From: an uncultured Eggerthellaceae bacterium
GTDB lineage: Bacteria > Actinomycetota > Coriobacteriia > Coriobacteriales > Eggerthellaceae
DNA length: 14,127 nt
Direction of reading: 5' to 3'
Assembly (NCBI GenBank): GCA_934631995.1
Contig: CAKTYF010000046.1
Coordinates: forward strand, 1-14,127
Below, piece after piece: positions 1 through 7,345 of the stretch. Below the pieces are notes generated by a model. That model worked only from the letters and a program-made list of their open reading frames with translations. It was not told the origin of the DNA and ran no database searches. Each line of letters begins with the position of its first letter. The stretch's first letter is position 1. Position numbers and translations under genes: made by a program.

Positions 1-1
1 A

Positions 2-49
2 CCATTTTATTACAGCTTTGTCGGCAAGATTGACTTGCCCGAAGCCTAA
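2..49 (+). CDS. Possible 3' end of an upstream gene (partial)
   Basis: Reading from base 2, a frame stays open for 15 codons (PFYYSFVGKIDLPEA) and ends in TAA at 47-49. A terminator-like hairpin follows at 57-89, which is the main reason to believe a plus-strand gene ends here. The visible piece is too short to assign a family or function. An open stretch of 15 codons can arise by chance, so the call rests on context only. Confidence 0.35.
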   Translation, partial: PFYYSFVGKIDLPEA

Positions 50-56
50 CGCCCGA

Positions 57-105
57 CCTATCCGACACAATGCGCAAGTGCCGGATAGGAACGGCAAAGT
101 TTTTA
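57..105 (+). terminator. Terminator-like hairpin
   Basis: CCTATCCG at 57-64 and CGGATAGG at 82-89 form a perfect 8-bp inverted repeat around a 17-nt loop. A T-rich run (GTTTTTAC) begins about ten bases later. The long loop and the gap before the T-run make it a weak rho-independent terminator. Its place just after the stop at 47-49 fits termination of the upstream gene. Confidence 0.45.
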
Positions 106-377
106 CACTTCTATTACTTCTTTATCGCACATCAACAAAGTCTTGCGGAGTAAAATAGGATTGCCTACCATATGCAGGCAAGTCTTATAGTTGTAGCGTT
201 TCTGTTTCATATTGCATCTGTTTTGCGGTTTTTCGATAAACAAAGGATGGTTTCGAATGCGGTGCGTCGTGTTGCGCACGCAAGATTTGCTTGCCTGCGC
301 CAATTGAACACCCCGATATTCCGCCACCCGTGCTGCAGGACGAGAAAAAGACGCTAGACTTAGGGGAAATTCGCGTC
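106..377. other. Intergenic region without recognisable gene
   Basis: Short open frames exist on both strands, for example 172-357 plus and 185-385 minus, but none has a convincing ribosome binding site, domain or composition. Nothing recognisable was found apart from a minor 6-bp inverted repeat, AGACGC at 349-354 with GCGTCT at 373-378, which abuts the promoter described at 378-386. Confidence 0.5.
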
Positions 378-386
378 TGATACAAT
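378..386 (+). promoter_or_regulatory. Extended -10 promoter for the molybdoenzyme gene
   Basis: TGATACAAT matches an extended -10 element (TG-n-TACAAT, with the hexamer at 381-386), about 32 bases before the ATG at 419. The region 17 bases upstream (ACTTAG, 358-363) is a poor -35, which extended -10 promoters tolerate. The AGACGC/GCGTCT inverted repeat at 349-378 touches it and could be a regulator site. No experiment supports it. Confidence 0.4.
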
Positions 387-418
387 GACGCAAATAATCA
401 ATCCGATTAGGGCACGGT

Positions 419-2587
419 ATGCGAAACGGGGAAAAAGAAGTGCGTCAAAAGAAAAGCTACGACATCAAGACCACAACATGCCCGATGGACTGCGGGGATG
501 CGTGCTCGCTGCTGGCAACCATTGCGAACGGCAAGGTTGTGTCGCTTCAAGGCGACCCTGAGCACCCCTTCACGCAAGGCATTATGTGCAACAAGATGCG
601 CCATTATCCCGAACGGTTATTCGGACCGGAGCGTCTTACTACTCCGCTGATTTGCAAAAACGGCTGTCTTGAGCCCTGCAGCTGGGATAATGCGATTGAT
701 GCGATTTGTGCGCGTTGGCGTAGCGATATCAAGGAATACGGTAGCGAGAGCGTTATGTCCTGGTCGTATTCTGGTCCGATGGGCATGTTCCAACGCAATA
801 GCGGCGATGCGTTTTTCGGCACGCTGGGAGCCACATCGCTTGACCGCACCATCTGCGCCACTGCTCGTTCGTTTGCGCTTAGGGAATCGCTTGGCGTGAG
901 AGGCGTCTCTCTTCCAGATGATTTCGTCCCGGGCGACGTGATTCTTGTGTGGAGCATGGATCCGGCCCGCTCGCACCTGGCATTCACGCGGCGTTTGACG
1001 CAGGCCCGCCGGCAGGGAGCAAGCGTTGTACTTGTTGATGTGTACGAGAACGCCACCGCTCGTCTTGCGGACCACGTTAGTTTGGTTACGCCCGGAAGGG
1101 ATCTTCAGCTTGCTTTGCTTCTTCTGGCCAAAATCGCCCAAGCCGCACCCACCGCACTTCGAAGCGCCGATGAAGTATTGACCCGTTTTTCCGATGTTGT
1201 TGCGCATGCCAAGGCACTTGATGCGAATGAAAGCGAGCATCTTTGCGGTTTGTCGCCAGAATCTGTGTCTGACCTGGCTGAACGCCTGTTGAAGGCAAAT
1301 AGGGTCTATCTGGTCACGGGGTATGGTTACTCGCGGACTCAGCGCGGTGCAGCGGCAACGCAGGCCCTGGTTGCACTGTCGGTTGCGCTTACGTTGACGG
1401 GTGTTGGCGGCGGCATGTATACCATGCTCGGCGCGAATCGCGTTTTCAAGACAAGCACTCCTTCCGCGCCGCATGTTCCTGCAACGGCGCGGCGCACCAA
1501 TATGTCGCATCTTGGCGAAGCGCTGCTTGATTTCACCGACCCGCCGATTCGATCTCTTTACGTTTATGGTTCCAATCCTGCGCTGGTTTCACCTGATCAA
1601 AGCCGTGTGCTTGAGGGACTGCGTCGCGACGATTTGTTCTTGGTGGTGCATGATCTGTTTTTGACCGACACCGCCCGACTTGCGGATGTCGTTCTTCCTG
1701 CGACAAGCTTTCTTGAACACGACGATTTATACCTTCGCGGCGAGTTTCCCGTTCTTCAATGTTCACGCGCGATAATCGATCCGGTTGGCGAATCGAAGTC
1801 AAATTGCGAGGTGTTTGGCCTGCTTGCGAAGCGCTTCGGTTTCAGCGCAATTGCGAATCGCTATAACGTTGACCTTATGATCCACGAGGCGATCGACAAT
1901 ACGGAATATCCTTTTACGGATGAGGAACGGCAGCGCGTCTTTGCGGGCAAGCCCGTTTTGCTGGAAGATCGGGGAACGGGCGCGCTTGACAAAAGGGGAC
2001 GCTTTTCCGGTTACGACACCGCTAATTTCTCTTGTCTTGCAACGTGGCTTGATAACGCGCCAGCATCTTGCGTTGATGCGTTCAACTGGTTCGATGACGA
2101 TGCTTCCGTTCGGTCACGCGCGGCGCTTGGGCAAAGCAACGGGTGCAAGCAGGGGAGCGGGCGCACGTTTTATCTTGCAACGGTTATCACGGATTTCTCA
2201 ATCAACTCTTCGGTTTTGCATTGCTGCGATGAATCGCGGCGTAACGCATATGCCCTGATGAATCCGATGGACGTTGCGGAATGCTTACCGGCGGGCAGCG
2301 TAGCTGTGACTTTGGAAAACCGCTTCGGGCGGGCAACTTTTGAGCTGGAGCCTTCCGAGCGGGTGCCGCGCGGAACCATCATTGTGCCTGGCGTTTATCC
2401 TTTGGGCCAGACGCTTGCCGGTTCGCATGCTGCCGTTCAGTCGCGATTTTCGTCCGCATTTGCGTCCAATGCTTCGTTTTGCGCTAAAGGCGGTTTGGGT
2501 ATTAATGCTTTCGCGCCGCCTTTGGAATCCGATGGCGGTGACGGGTGCTGGTTTACGGGACACCAGGTCAGAGTCGTGCACGCCTGA
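419..2587 (+). CDS. Cytosolic molybdopterin-dependent oxidoreductase (DMSO reductase superfamily)
   Basis: 722-residue catalytic subunit of the bis-MGD molybdoenzyme superfamily. An N-terminal [4Fe-4S] motif CX3CX3CX27C is at Cys21, Cys25, Cys29 and Cys57. The segment around residues 500-560 (VLPATSFLEHDDLY and following) and the C-terminal dinucleotide-binding domain (about 600-720, with LMNPMDVAECLPAGSVAV) are typical. Cys146 in RTICATA is a candidate Mo ligand, but the alignment was done by eye. There is no Tat signal or membrane segment, so it should act in the cytoplasm, and no electron-transfer subunit is encoded next to it. The CPMDCGDAC motif and the length recall stand-alone enzymes such as Bacillus YoaE/YyaE, whose substrates are unclear. 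ATG 419 has only a weak ribosome site. GTG 440 in the same frame, after GGGGAAAAAGAA, is a possible start giving a protein seven residues shorter. It is followed by 145 bp and an importer operon in the same direction, so a link is possible but unproven. Confidence 0.9.
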   Translation: MRNGEKEVRQKKSYDIKTTTCPMDCGDACSLLATIANGKVVSLQGDPEHPFTQGIMCNKMRHYPERLFGPERLTTPLICKNGCLEPCSWDNAIDAICARWRSDIKEYGSESVMSWSYSGPMGMFQRNSGDAFFGTLGATSLDRTICATARSFALRESLGVRGVSLPDDFVPGDVILVWSMDPARSHLAFTRRLTQARRQGASVVLVDVYENATARLADHVSLVTPGRDLQLALLLLAKIAQAAPTALRSADEVLTRFSDVVAHAKALDANESEHLCGLSPESVSDLAERLLKANRVYLVTGYGYSRTQRGAAATQALVALSVALTLTGVGGGMYTMLGANRVFKTSTPSAPHVPATARRTNMSHLGEALLDFTDPPIRSLYVYGSNPALVSPDQSRVLEGLRRDDLFLVVHDLFLTDTARLADVVLPATSFLEHDDLYLRGEFPVLQCSRAIIDPVGESKSNCEVFGLLAKRFGFSAIANRYNVDLMIHEAIDNTEYPFTDEERQRVFAGKPVLLEDRGTGALDKRGRFSGYDTANFSCLATWLDNAPASCVDAFNWFDDDASVRSRAALGQSNGCKQGSGRTFYLATVITDFSINSSVLHCCDESRRNAYALMNPMDVAECLPAGSVAVTLENRFGRATFELEPSERVPRGTIIVPGVYPLGQTLAGSHAAVQSRFSSAFASNASFCAKGGLGINAFAPPLESDGGDGCWFTGHQVRVVHA

Positions 2588-2649
2588 TGTTTCGGCTGTC
2601 TTGCGATGTGCTGGAGGTGCCCTTCTATTTGCTCGCGACAATAAAATAG

Positions 2650-2730
2650 TTGCAAACTGATAATAAATGCGCAATCATAATGTTATAAATGATATCATAG
2701 TGTCACTCTATAAATAAGGGAAAGGAACTT
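2650..2730 (+). promoter_or_regulatory. AT-rich promoter/operator region and RBS of the importer operon
   Basis: The gap before the binding-protein gene is far richer in A/T than its surroundings. It contains TTGCAA (2650-2655) as a possible -35, several TATAAA-like -10 candidates (TTATAA near 2683, TATAAA near 2709), and the perfect palindrome ATGATATCAT at 2689-2698, which would overlap the promoter and suits a dimeric regulator. A strong ribosome binding site, GGGAAAGGAAC, lies at about 2718-2728. No single -35/-10 pair stands out, so the exact transcription start is uncertain. Confidence 0.45.
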
Positions 2731-2732
2731 TT

Positions 2733-3803
2733 ATGCCATCACTTACTCGTCGGAACTTCCTTTTGGGAAGCGCTGTTGCTTTCGGCACGTTCGCAATGGG
2801 CGGCCTGTCCGCATGCGGCGGCTCTACCAGCGGTTCTGCAAGCGGTGCCGCGTCGGCTGCCGTAACGGATCCCTCTGAGATCATTTTTGCTTGGGAGCCC
2901 TCTAACTCCGGCACCGAATACGTGGGCATGCGCGATGCCTTCTGCGAGGCAATCGGTACGGGTGCGGGTATTCCGTGCAAACCCATGACCACTGCCGATT
3001 ACAATGTTACCATCGAGGCGCTGTCTTCCGGCAAGGCTCACATGGCTTCTTTGGGTGCTTCCGAATATGTTGAGATTCACAGGAAGAATCCCAAGATCGA
3101 GGTTGCATTTGTTCTTTCCGACAAGGAAGGCAAGCTGAACCAGGTTTCTTACTACTCCCAGGTTCTGTGCCGCGAGGAAGACGTTGACAAGTACAAGGAT
3201 GCAAGCGGAAACTTCTCCATTGACAACATCAAGGGCTGCAAGTATTCCTTCGTTTCCACAAGCTCTACCTCGGGTTTTGTTATTCCGGCTACAGTGTTTG
3301 TCGGCAAGTTCGGTATGTCTTCGACCGACGATTTTACCGAGCCGGGCAAGTTTTTCAGCACCGTTGTCATGGCAGGCAGCCAGCCGTTGAGCGTTTACCA
3401 GCTGGCCAGCGGCGCCGTTGATCTGTGCTCCTGCGACACTACCAGCTCTACGTCTGCCTACACCGTTGTTTCGGGCAACTTGGGCGAGGTTGGCACGGTG
3501 TACGAAGTGAAGGAAGGCGAGGGCGAGTTTGCAAAATGCTCAGGTCAGCGCCTTGTTTGCGTGTATACCATTCCAGTTCCCGCCGTTCCGTTCTGCGTTA
3601 ACACCGAGTACGTTTCCGCGGAGACCATCCAGAAGATCGTTGACTACATGTGCTCCTCTGAGGTTGCTGACAACCGCAAGATCTTCAAGGACCCCAACGA
3701 TGCCGATACTACTTCGAAGTGGAAGCATTCCAGCGATAAAATCTGCTTCGTGCCTGCCGATGACAGCTATTACGATGATTATCGCAAGCTGGTCGGCGCG
3801 TAG
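2733..3803 (+). CDS. phnD: PhnD-type substrate-binding lipoprotein of an oxyanion ABC importer
   Basis: 356-residue extracellular binding protein of the phosphate/phosphite/phosphonate (PhnD) family. The N-terminus combines a twin-arginine motif (TRRNFLLG, Arg6-Arg7) with a lipobox LSAC at 25-28, so Cys28 should be lipidated and the protein probably goes out by Tat. A Ser/Gly/Ala linker (29-45) leads to the binding domain. The serine/threonine-rich loop S175-T-S-S-T-S-G-F-V-I-P185 matches the family's anion-binding loop. The mature protein has many cysteines (71, 82, 146, 169 and more), which is unusual for an exported binding protein. The family includes PhnD, PtxB, HtxB and the arsenite sensor AioX, so the ligand need not be phosphonate. 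The ATG at 2733 has a strong ribosome site. The transporter genes follow after a 122-bp gap with a hairpin. The family is clear; the ligand is not. Confidence 0.88.
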   Translation: MPSLTRRNFLLGSAVAFGTFAMGGLSACGGSTSGSASGAASAAVTDPSEIIFAWEPSNSGTEYVGMRDAFCEAIGTGAGIPCKPMTTADYNVTIEALSSGKAHMASLGASEYVEIHRKNPKIEVAFVLSDKEGKLNQVSYYSQVLCREEDVDKYKDASGNFSIDNIKGCKYSFVSTSSTSGFVIPATVFVGKFGMSSTDDFTEPGKFFSTVVMAGSQPLSVYQLASGAVDLCSCDTTSSTSAYTVVSGNLGEVGTVYEVKEGEGEFAKCSGQRLVCVYTIPVPAVPFCVNTEYVSAETIQKIVDYMCSSEVADNRKIFKDPNDADTTSKWKHSSDKICFVPADDSYYDDYRKLVGA

Positions 3804-3869
3804 TTAATTGCGGGTCTTGTGGGTCGTTGCGGGCTGTCGCAAATCGTAGTTTGCTATCATGTTGAAGCC

Positions 3870-3894
3870 AACCGCTGGCGTATTGCTGGCGGTT
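3870..3894 (+). other. Intercistronic hairpin between binding protein and ATPase genes
   Basis: AACCGC (3870-3875) and GCGGTT (3889-3894) form an inverted repeat around a 13-nt loop, in the only sizeable gap of the importer operon (3804-3925). There is no T-run directly after it, so it is more likely an mRNA-stability element or partial attenuator that favours binding-protein expression over the membrane genes. That role is inferred from what is common in binding-protein-dependent transporter operons. Confidence 0.35.
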
Positions 3895-3925
3895 ATTACG
3901 TTAACGTGGTCTTTTCGGTGAAAAT

Positions 3926-4732
3926 ATGAATCATTGCTGCTCTAATGGACAAAACTTCTGCGAACGCGTTGTTGGCAAGGATGCATTGCTGCTTAAGGTC
4001 AATCATTTGACGAAAAGCTACGATGGCGTGGTCAACTCGCTGGACGATGTGTCGTTTTCCCTGGGAAAAGGGGAGCTTGTATCGATTATCGGAAGCTCGG
4101 GCGCCGGCAAATCAACGTTGCTGCGTTGCGTAAACCGCCTGATAGACGCCACATCGGGTAGTGTGCTGTTCAATGGTGTGGAGATGAATGGTTTGCGGGG
4201 AAGGCGGCTGCGCGCTGCCCGCCGTCAGATCAGCATGATCTTTCAAAGCTACAACTTGGTGTATCGCTCTTCGTCTATCGAGAACGTCTTGCAGGGTCGC
4301 TTGGGGTATAAAAACTCTCTTACCGGCGCGCTGAGCCTGTTCAGCGAAGAGGAGAAGATAAAAGCCTTCCAAATGCTCGAACGCGTTGGCATGAGTGATT
4401 TTTCGTACACGCGAACCGACCAACTATCGGGCGGGCAAAAACAGCGTGTAGGTATTGCGCGCGCGCTGGTGCAAGACCCGCTGCTTATTTTGGCCGACGA
4501 GCCAATTGCAAGTCTGGACCCGCGCAGCTCGCGCGAGGTCATGGAGTTGCTGCGCAGCGTTGTTGACGAGATGGGCATCACGTGCCTGGTCAGCTTGCAT
4601 CAGGTGGAATACGCTTTGGAGTACTCGGATTACATCTTTGGCCTTTCGAAAGGCAAAATTTGCTGCCAGGGCGCGCCTCAGCAGCTTGATGCGGAAAAGA
4701 TTTACGCTGTGTATCAGGCAGATGAGGCCTAA
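3926..4732 (+). CDS. phnC: PhnC-type ABC transporter ATP-binding protein
   Basis: 268-residue ATPase that powers the importer from the cytoplasmic face. Walker A GSSGAGKST at 56-64, Q-loop Gln107 (MIFQSYNLV), signature LSGGQ at 167-171, Walker B with Glu192 (LLILADEP), D-loop SLD at 196-198 and H-loop His225 are all present, so it should be active. The arrangement matches PhnC-type ATPases. The ATG at 3926 gives an N-terminal extension of about 20 residues with three cysteines (4, 5, 12) and has a poor ribosome site. TTG at 3986, preceded by AAGGA, would give the usual family N-terminus (LLLKVNHLTKSY), so the true start is uncertain. It is separated by two bases from the first permease gene, so translational coupling is likely. 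Confidence 0.9.
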   Translation: MNHCCSNGQNFCERVVGKDALLLKVNHLTKSYDGVVNSLDDVSFSLGKGELVSIIGSSGAGKSTLLRCVNRLIDATSGSVLFNGVEMNGLRGRRLRAARRQISMIFQSYNLVYRSSSIENVLQGRLGYKNSLTGALSLFSEEEKIKAFQMLERVGMSDFSYTRTDQLSGGQKQRVGIARALVQDPLLILADEPIASLDPRSSREVMELLRSVVDEMGITCLVSLHQVEYALEYSDYIFGLSKGKICCQGAPQQLDAEKIYAVYQADEA

Positions 4733-4734
4733 CC

Positions 4735-5541
4735 ATGCAGTCGGCGGAACTCCAAAAACTCGATACCTACTACAAGAAGCGCTATCTATCTGCGTTTTCG
4801 CTGGTAGTAGCATTTGTTGCGCTTTTGGCTGCAAGCAGCTCCTTTGTGGATTTCGACCCCGTGCAGTCTTTGCTGAACCTGCCAGGCGGCTTTGTCTGGC
4901 TGGCCGATAATTTCATGCCAACCGAGCGTTCGTTTCAGTATCTGCCAAAGATCCTAGGCGCGCTGGGTGCAACGTTTCTTGATGCTGTTGCTGCCTCGGT
5001 TGTTGCAGCGCTGCTGTCGTTTGTTCTGGCGGTTATTGGATCGCGCGTGGTGGGGTTTGGCGGCATTGTGCAGATTATCGTGCGCGGCATTGCCACGGTT
5101 CTTAGGAATATTCCCACGGTTGCCTGGGCCTTCATCTTGCTGTTCACATTCAGGCAAAGCGAGATCACGGGCTGGATCGTACTTTTCTTGAAAAGCTTTG
5201 GCTTTTTGACGCGTACATTTTTGGAAAACATCGAAGAAAGCGCGCAGGGACCCCTAGAGGCGGCCGTTTCCTGCGGCGCTACGCGTTTGCAGATGATAGC
5301 CCACGTTATCATTCCGAATAATCTGCCCATGATGGTGAGCTGGGTGCTTTATCAGATGGAGACGAATATTCGCGATGCGACGCTAGTGGGCATGCTGACT
5401 GGCACGGGGATCGGCTTCGTATTTCAGCTGTATTATTGTTCGTTTCGCTACGATACGGCAGGCCTGGTCATCTTATGCATCATGGTTGTTGCGATTCTGT
5501 GCGAAGCGGTTTCGAACTACGTGAGAAGGCGGGTGATGTAG
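4735..5541 (+). CDS. phnE: PhnE-type ABC transporter permease, first subunit
   Basis: 268-residue inner-membrane subunit with about six hydrophobic segments (roughly 18-38, 78-102, 124-140, 143-158, 190-207 and 242-260). The coupling-helix (EAA-type) loop at about 172-194, GPLEAAVSCGATRLQMIA and following, is where PhnC would dock. RNIPTVAWAF (124-133) is the conserved stretch of PhnE-type permeases. It starts two bases after the ATPase stop, with GAGG at 4724-4727 as ribosome site, and ends one base before the second permease. A pair of distinct permeases fits a heterodimeric channel, as in several phosphonate and phosphite transporters. The transported ligand is set by the binding protein and is unknown. 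Confidence 0.88.
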   Translation: MQSAELQKLDTYYKKRYLSAFSLVVAFVALLAASSSFVDFDPVQSLLNLPGGFVWLADNFMPTERSFQYLPKILGALGATFLDAVAASVVAALLSFVLAVIGSRVVGFGGIVQIIVRGIATVLRNIPTVAWAFILLFTFRQSEITGWIVLFLKSFGFLTRTFLENIEESAQGPLEAAVSCGATRLQMIAHVIIPNNLPMMVSWVLYQMETNIRDATLVGMLTGTGIGFVFQLYYCSFRYDTAGLVILCIMVVAILCEAVSNYVRRRVM

Positions 5542-5542
5542 C

Positions 5543-6436
5543 ATGTCGCGAATCGACGTAAAGAAGGCCGACATGCTGCGCGCCAATGCTGCAATGTCTG
5601 CGCCCGCTGGCATGAAAAAGAAGAAAAACGGCACCATCAAGATTCACGGTTTCTCTAAGTCCACGAGCCTTTTGTGGGGGACCATTCTTGTTCTGGTGTG
5701 TTTGACGATTATCACGTTTATCCAGATGGATTGGGGTTATTCGAACCTGCTTGATGCTGCTCGCGGTTCTCTGAACAACTTTTCCGTTATGGTGCTTCAT
5801 CCGGGAACCGACGGTCTTTGGACCATGGAGGAATTGCTGGGCGATTTGATGGTCACCATCTGCCTGGCGCTTTGCACCACCCTGTTCGGAGCGGTTATTG
5901 CGCTGTTCCTGGCGCTGTTGGCTGCGTGCAACTTGACGAACAAGGCTGTAAGCAATGTTGTGAAGATCATTCTTACCATTGCACGCTCTATCCCCACGGT
6001 TATTTGGGTTTTGGTGTTCGTTGTTGCTATTAGCCTGGGTGCCGAGGCGTGCATTGTGGGCATGATGTTCCATACGGTGGCCTTTTTGGCCAAGGCGTTT
6101 TCCGAGGCGTTCGAGGAAGTTGATTCGGGCGTTTTAGAGGCCGTGCGCTCTACGGGTGCGCCCTGGTTATCGGTGGTTTCCCATTGCGTTTTGCGCGAAA
6201 AAATCAACGAGGTGTTCTCTTGGATTTTTATTCGTTTCGAGAACAATTTCGTTAATACGGTTGTTATTGCTGCCATTTGCGGCTCGGGTGGCATCGGCTA
6301 CCAGCTGTACCTGGCTGCCAACATGCATTTCAGCCTGCATGCCGTTGGGTTGATCACGTATATGTGCCTTGCGGTGTCGGTGGTCTTGGAAATCATTGCA
6401 ACCTGCCTGCGTAAGCGGTATGTTGTAAAGCGTTAA
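5543..6436 (+). CDS. phnE: PhnE-type ABC transporter permease, second subunit
   Basis: 297-residue membrane protein, the partner of the preceding permease. It has a longer, basic N-terminal tail (about 40 residues, with KKKKNG at 25-30) before the first hydrophobic segment at about 42-60. Further segments lie near 103-128, 147-165, 168-186, 236-250 and 265-288. RSIPTVIWVL (148-157) and the EAA-type loop at about 196-216 (GVLEAVRSTGAPWLSVV) mark it as PhnE-like. The ATG lies one base after the previous stop, so coupled translation is likely. Internal ATGs at codons 11, 18 and 24 leave some doubt about the start. The cysteine-rich protein gene follows after 59 bp in the same direction. Confidence 0.87.
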   Translation: MSRIDVKKADMLRANAAMSAPAGMKKKKNGTIKIHGFSKSTSLLWGTILVLVCLTIITFIQMDWGYSNLLDAARGSLNNFSVMVLHPGTDGLWTMEELLGDLMVTICLALCTTLFGAVIALFLALLAACNLTNKAVSNVVKIILTIARSIPTVIWVLVFVVAISLGAEACIVGMMFHTVAFLAKAFSEAFEEVDSGVLEAVRSTGAPWLSVVSHCVLREKINEVFSWIFIRFENNFVNTVVIAAICGSGGIGYQLYLAANMHFSLHAVGLITYMCLAVSVVLEIIATCLRKRYVVKR

Positions 6437-6495
6437 CACAAGGGATTGATGCGAGTTGCCGGGCTAAGCGCGGCGCTGCGTTAAAGGAGATGTTT

Positions 6496-7221
6496 ATGAG
6501 CGATTGTTGTTGCGGTCATCAGAGTGCTGCCGAGGAAAACGTTTCGGTTGAAGATGAGCGGAAGGAAGCGTGCTGCTGCTCCGGGGATGACGCTGCCGAG
6601 CCGTGCTGCTGCGGTGGCGATGACGTTGCTTCCGAGCCGTGCTGCTGCTCCGGGGATGGCGCGGACGATTCCTGCTGCGCCGATGACCCCTATGCGGGTC
6701 CAATGACTCCTGCGGTGGTTGATTTTCTCTTCCTGGACCTGGCGGTGTGCGACCGCTGCCAAGGTGCCGATGACCGCGTGTTCGAAGCGGTAAAGCGCTG
6801 CAAGGGTGTTTTGCGCGCGTGTGGTTACGATTTAACGCTTAATCAGATTCTGATCGATTCTGAGGAGAAGGCGATTGAGTATCGCCTGATGAGCTCTCCG
6901 ACCATTCGCGTAAACGGTGTTGATATTTGCCCCGAAGTGATTGAGGACGATTGCGGCTGCTGCAGCGATATGGCCGATAGCGCGGTTACCTGCCGTCTGT
7001 TTCCCTTCAATGGCGGCTATTACGAGGTGCCGCCGACGGATATGATTGTTCGCGGTATTATGGAAGTTGTGATGCAGGGTCAAAAGCCCCAGGATCAGGA
7101 TGCGTTTGAGCTTCCCGAAAACCTGCGCACGTTCTTCGCCGGCGTCGATAAGAAGGCAGAAGAGCAAGGTGCCAATCGGCCTTCGATTCCAGAAGAGCGC
7201 AAGCGCTGCTGCTGTTGCTAG
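6496..7221 (+). CDS. Cysteine-rich DUF2703-type thioredoxin-like protein, candidate metalloid chaperone
   Basis: 241-residue soluble protein with 27 cysteines (11%). The acidic N-terminal third carries repeated clusters: CCC at 4-6, 26-28, 37-39 and 49-51, and CC at 60-61, separated by acidic SGDD/GGDD linkers. The folded part (about 73-190) has CDRC at 85-88, a probable cis-proline stretch SSPTIRVNG (133-141), Cys145, a CGCC at 153-156 and Cys166, matching my recollection of DUF2703, a thioredoxin-like family often found near arsenic genes. The protein ends in CCCC. Vicinal cysteines are the As(III)/Sb(III) ligands in the chaperone ArsD, so metalloid binding is a reasonable inference. The start is ATG 6496, six bases after AAAGGAG; ATG 6490 touches that site and is unlikely. 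It is the last gene of the importer operon and is followed by strong hairpins. Confidence 0.8.
   Translation: MSDCCCGHQSAAEENVSVEDERKEACCCSGDDAAEPCCCGGDDVASEPCCCSGDGADDSCCADDPYAGPMTPAVVDFLFLDLAVCDRCQGADDRVFEAVKRCKGVLRACGYDLTLNQILIDSEEKAIEYRLMSSPTIRVNGVDICPEVIEDDCGCCSDMADSAVTCRLFPFNGGYYEVPPTDMIVRGIMEVVMQGQKPQDQDAFELPENLRTFFAGVDKKAEEQGANRPSIPEERKRCCCC
6571..6685 (+). repeat. Imperfect tandem repeats encoding CCC-acidic blocks
   Basis: Inside the cysteine-rich gene, units of about 33-36 bp recur, each with TGCTGCTGC (Cys-Cys-Cys) followed by a G-rich stretch coding for SGDD or GGDD and then a GAGCCG codon pair. Three units are clear (starting near 6571, 6604 and 6640) and a fourth is degenerate. 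Such in-frame repeats can change copy number by slippage, which would alter the number of cysteine clusters without breaking the frame. Confidence 0.65.
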
Positions 7222-7253
7222 GCAAGACGCTTCGACATAACGCGTAGTTGATA

Positions 7254-7285
7254 AAGGCGATTCGTTCACTAAGGCGAATCGCCTT
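7254..7285. terminator. Strong hairpin downstream of the importer operon
   Basis: AAGGCGATTCG (7254-7264) and CGAATCGCCTT (7275-7285) form a perfect 11-bp stem with a 10-nt loop. It lies 32 bp after the cysteine-rich gene and between two convergent genes. The T-run after it is poor on the plus strand; on the minus strand it is followed by CTTTAT. It probably works as a bidirectional terminator or transcript end. Confidence 0.6.
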
Positions 7286-7289
7286 CGTG

Positions 7290-7311
7290 TTCTAGGCTCG
7301 TGAGCCTAGAA
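7290..7311. terminator. Palindromic hairpin
   Basis: TTCTAGGCTC (7290-7299) and GAGCCTAGAA (7302-7311) form a perfect 10-bp inverted repeat around GT, making a very tight hairpin. It follows the previous hairpin by only a few bases, and A/T-rich sequence (ATAAA) flanks it on the right. It probably contributes to ending transcription from both sides. Confidence 0.5.
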
Positions 7312-7345
7312 TAAACGGGAAGCCATCGGCAACGGCGGTTTCCCT
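7312..7345 (-). terminator. Probable terminator of the TetR gene
   Basis: Read on the minus strand after the tetR stop, GGGAAACC pairs imperfectly with GGCTTCCC and is followed by GTTTATT, the usual form of a rho-independent terminator. On the plus strand the arms are GGGAAGCC (7318-7325) and GGTTTCCC (7338-7345). A second small inverted repeat, AGCCGA (7355-7360) with TCGGCT (7368-7373), lies between it and the stop codon. Confidence 0.5.

Noticed and set aside
172..357. Small plus-strand gene before the molybdoenzyme
   Set aside because: There is no convincing ribosome site, and the arginine-rich sequence has no domain.
2733..6436. Phosphonate use via C-P lyase
   Set aside because: Only transporter genes are present. 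No phnG-M, phnX or phnA-like gene lies in the window, so the phosphonate label reflects family naming only.
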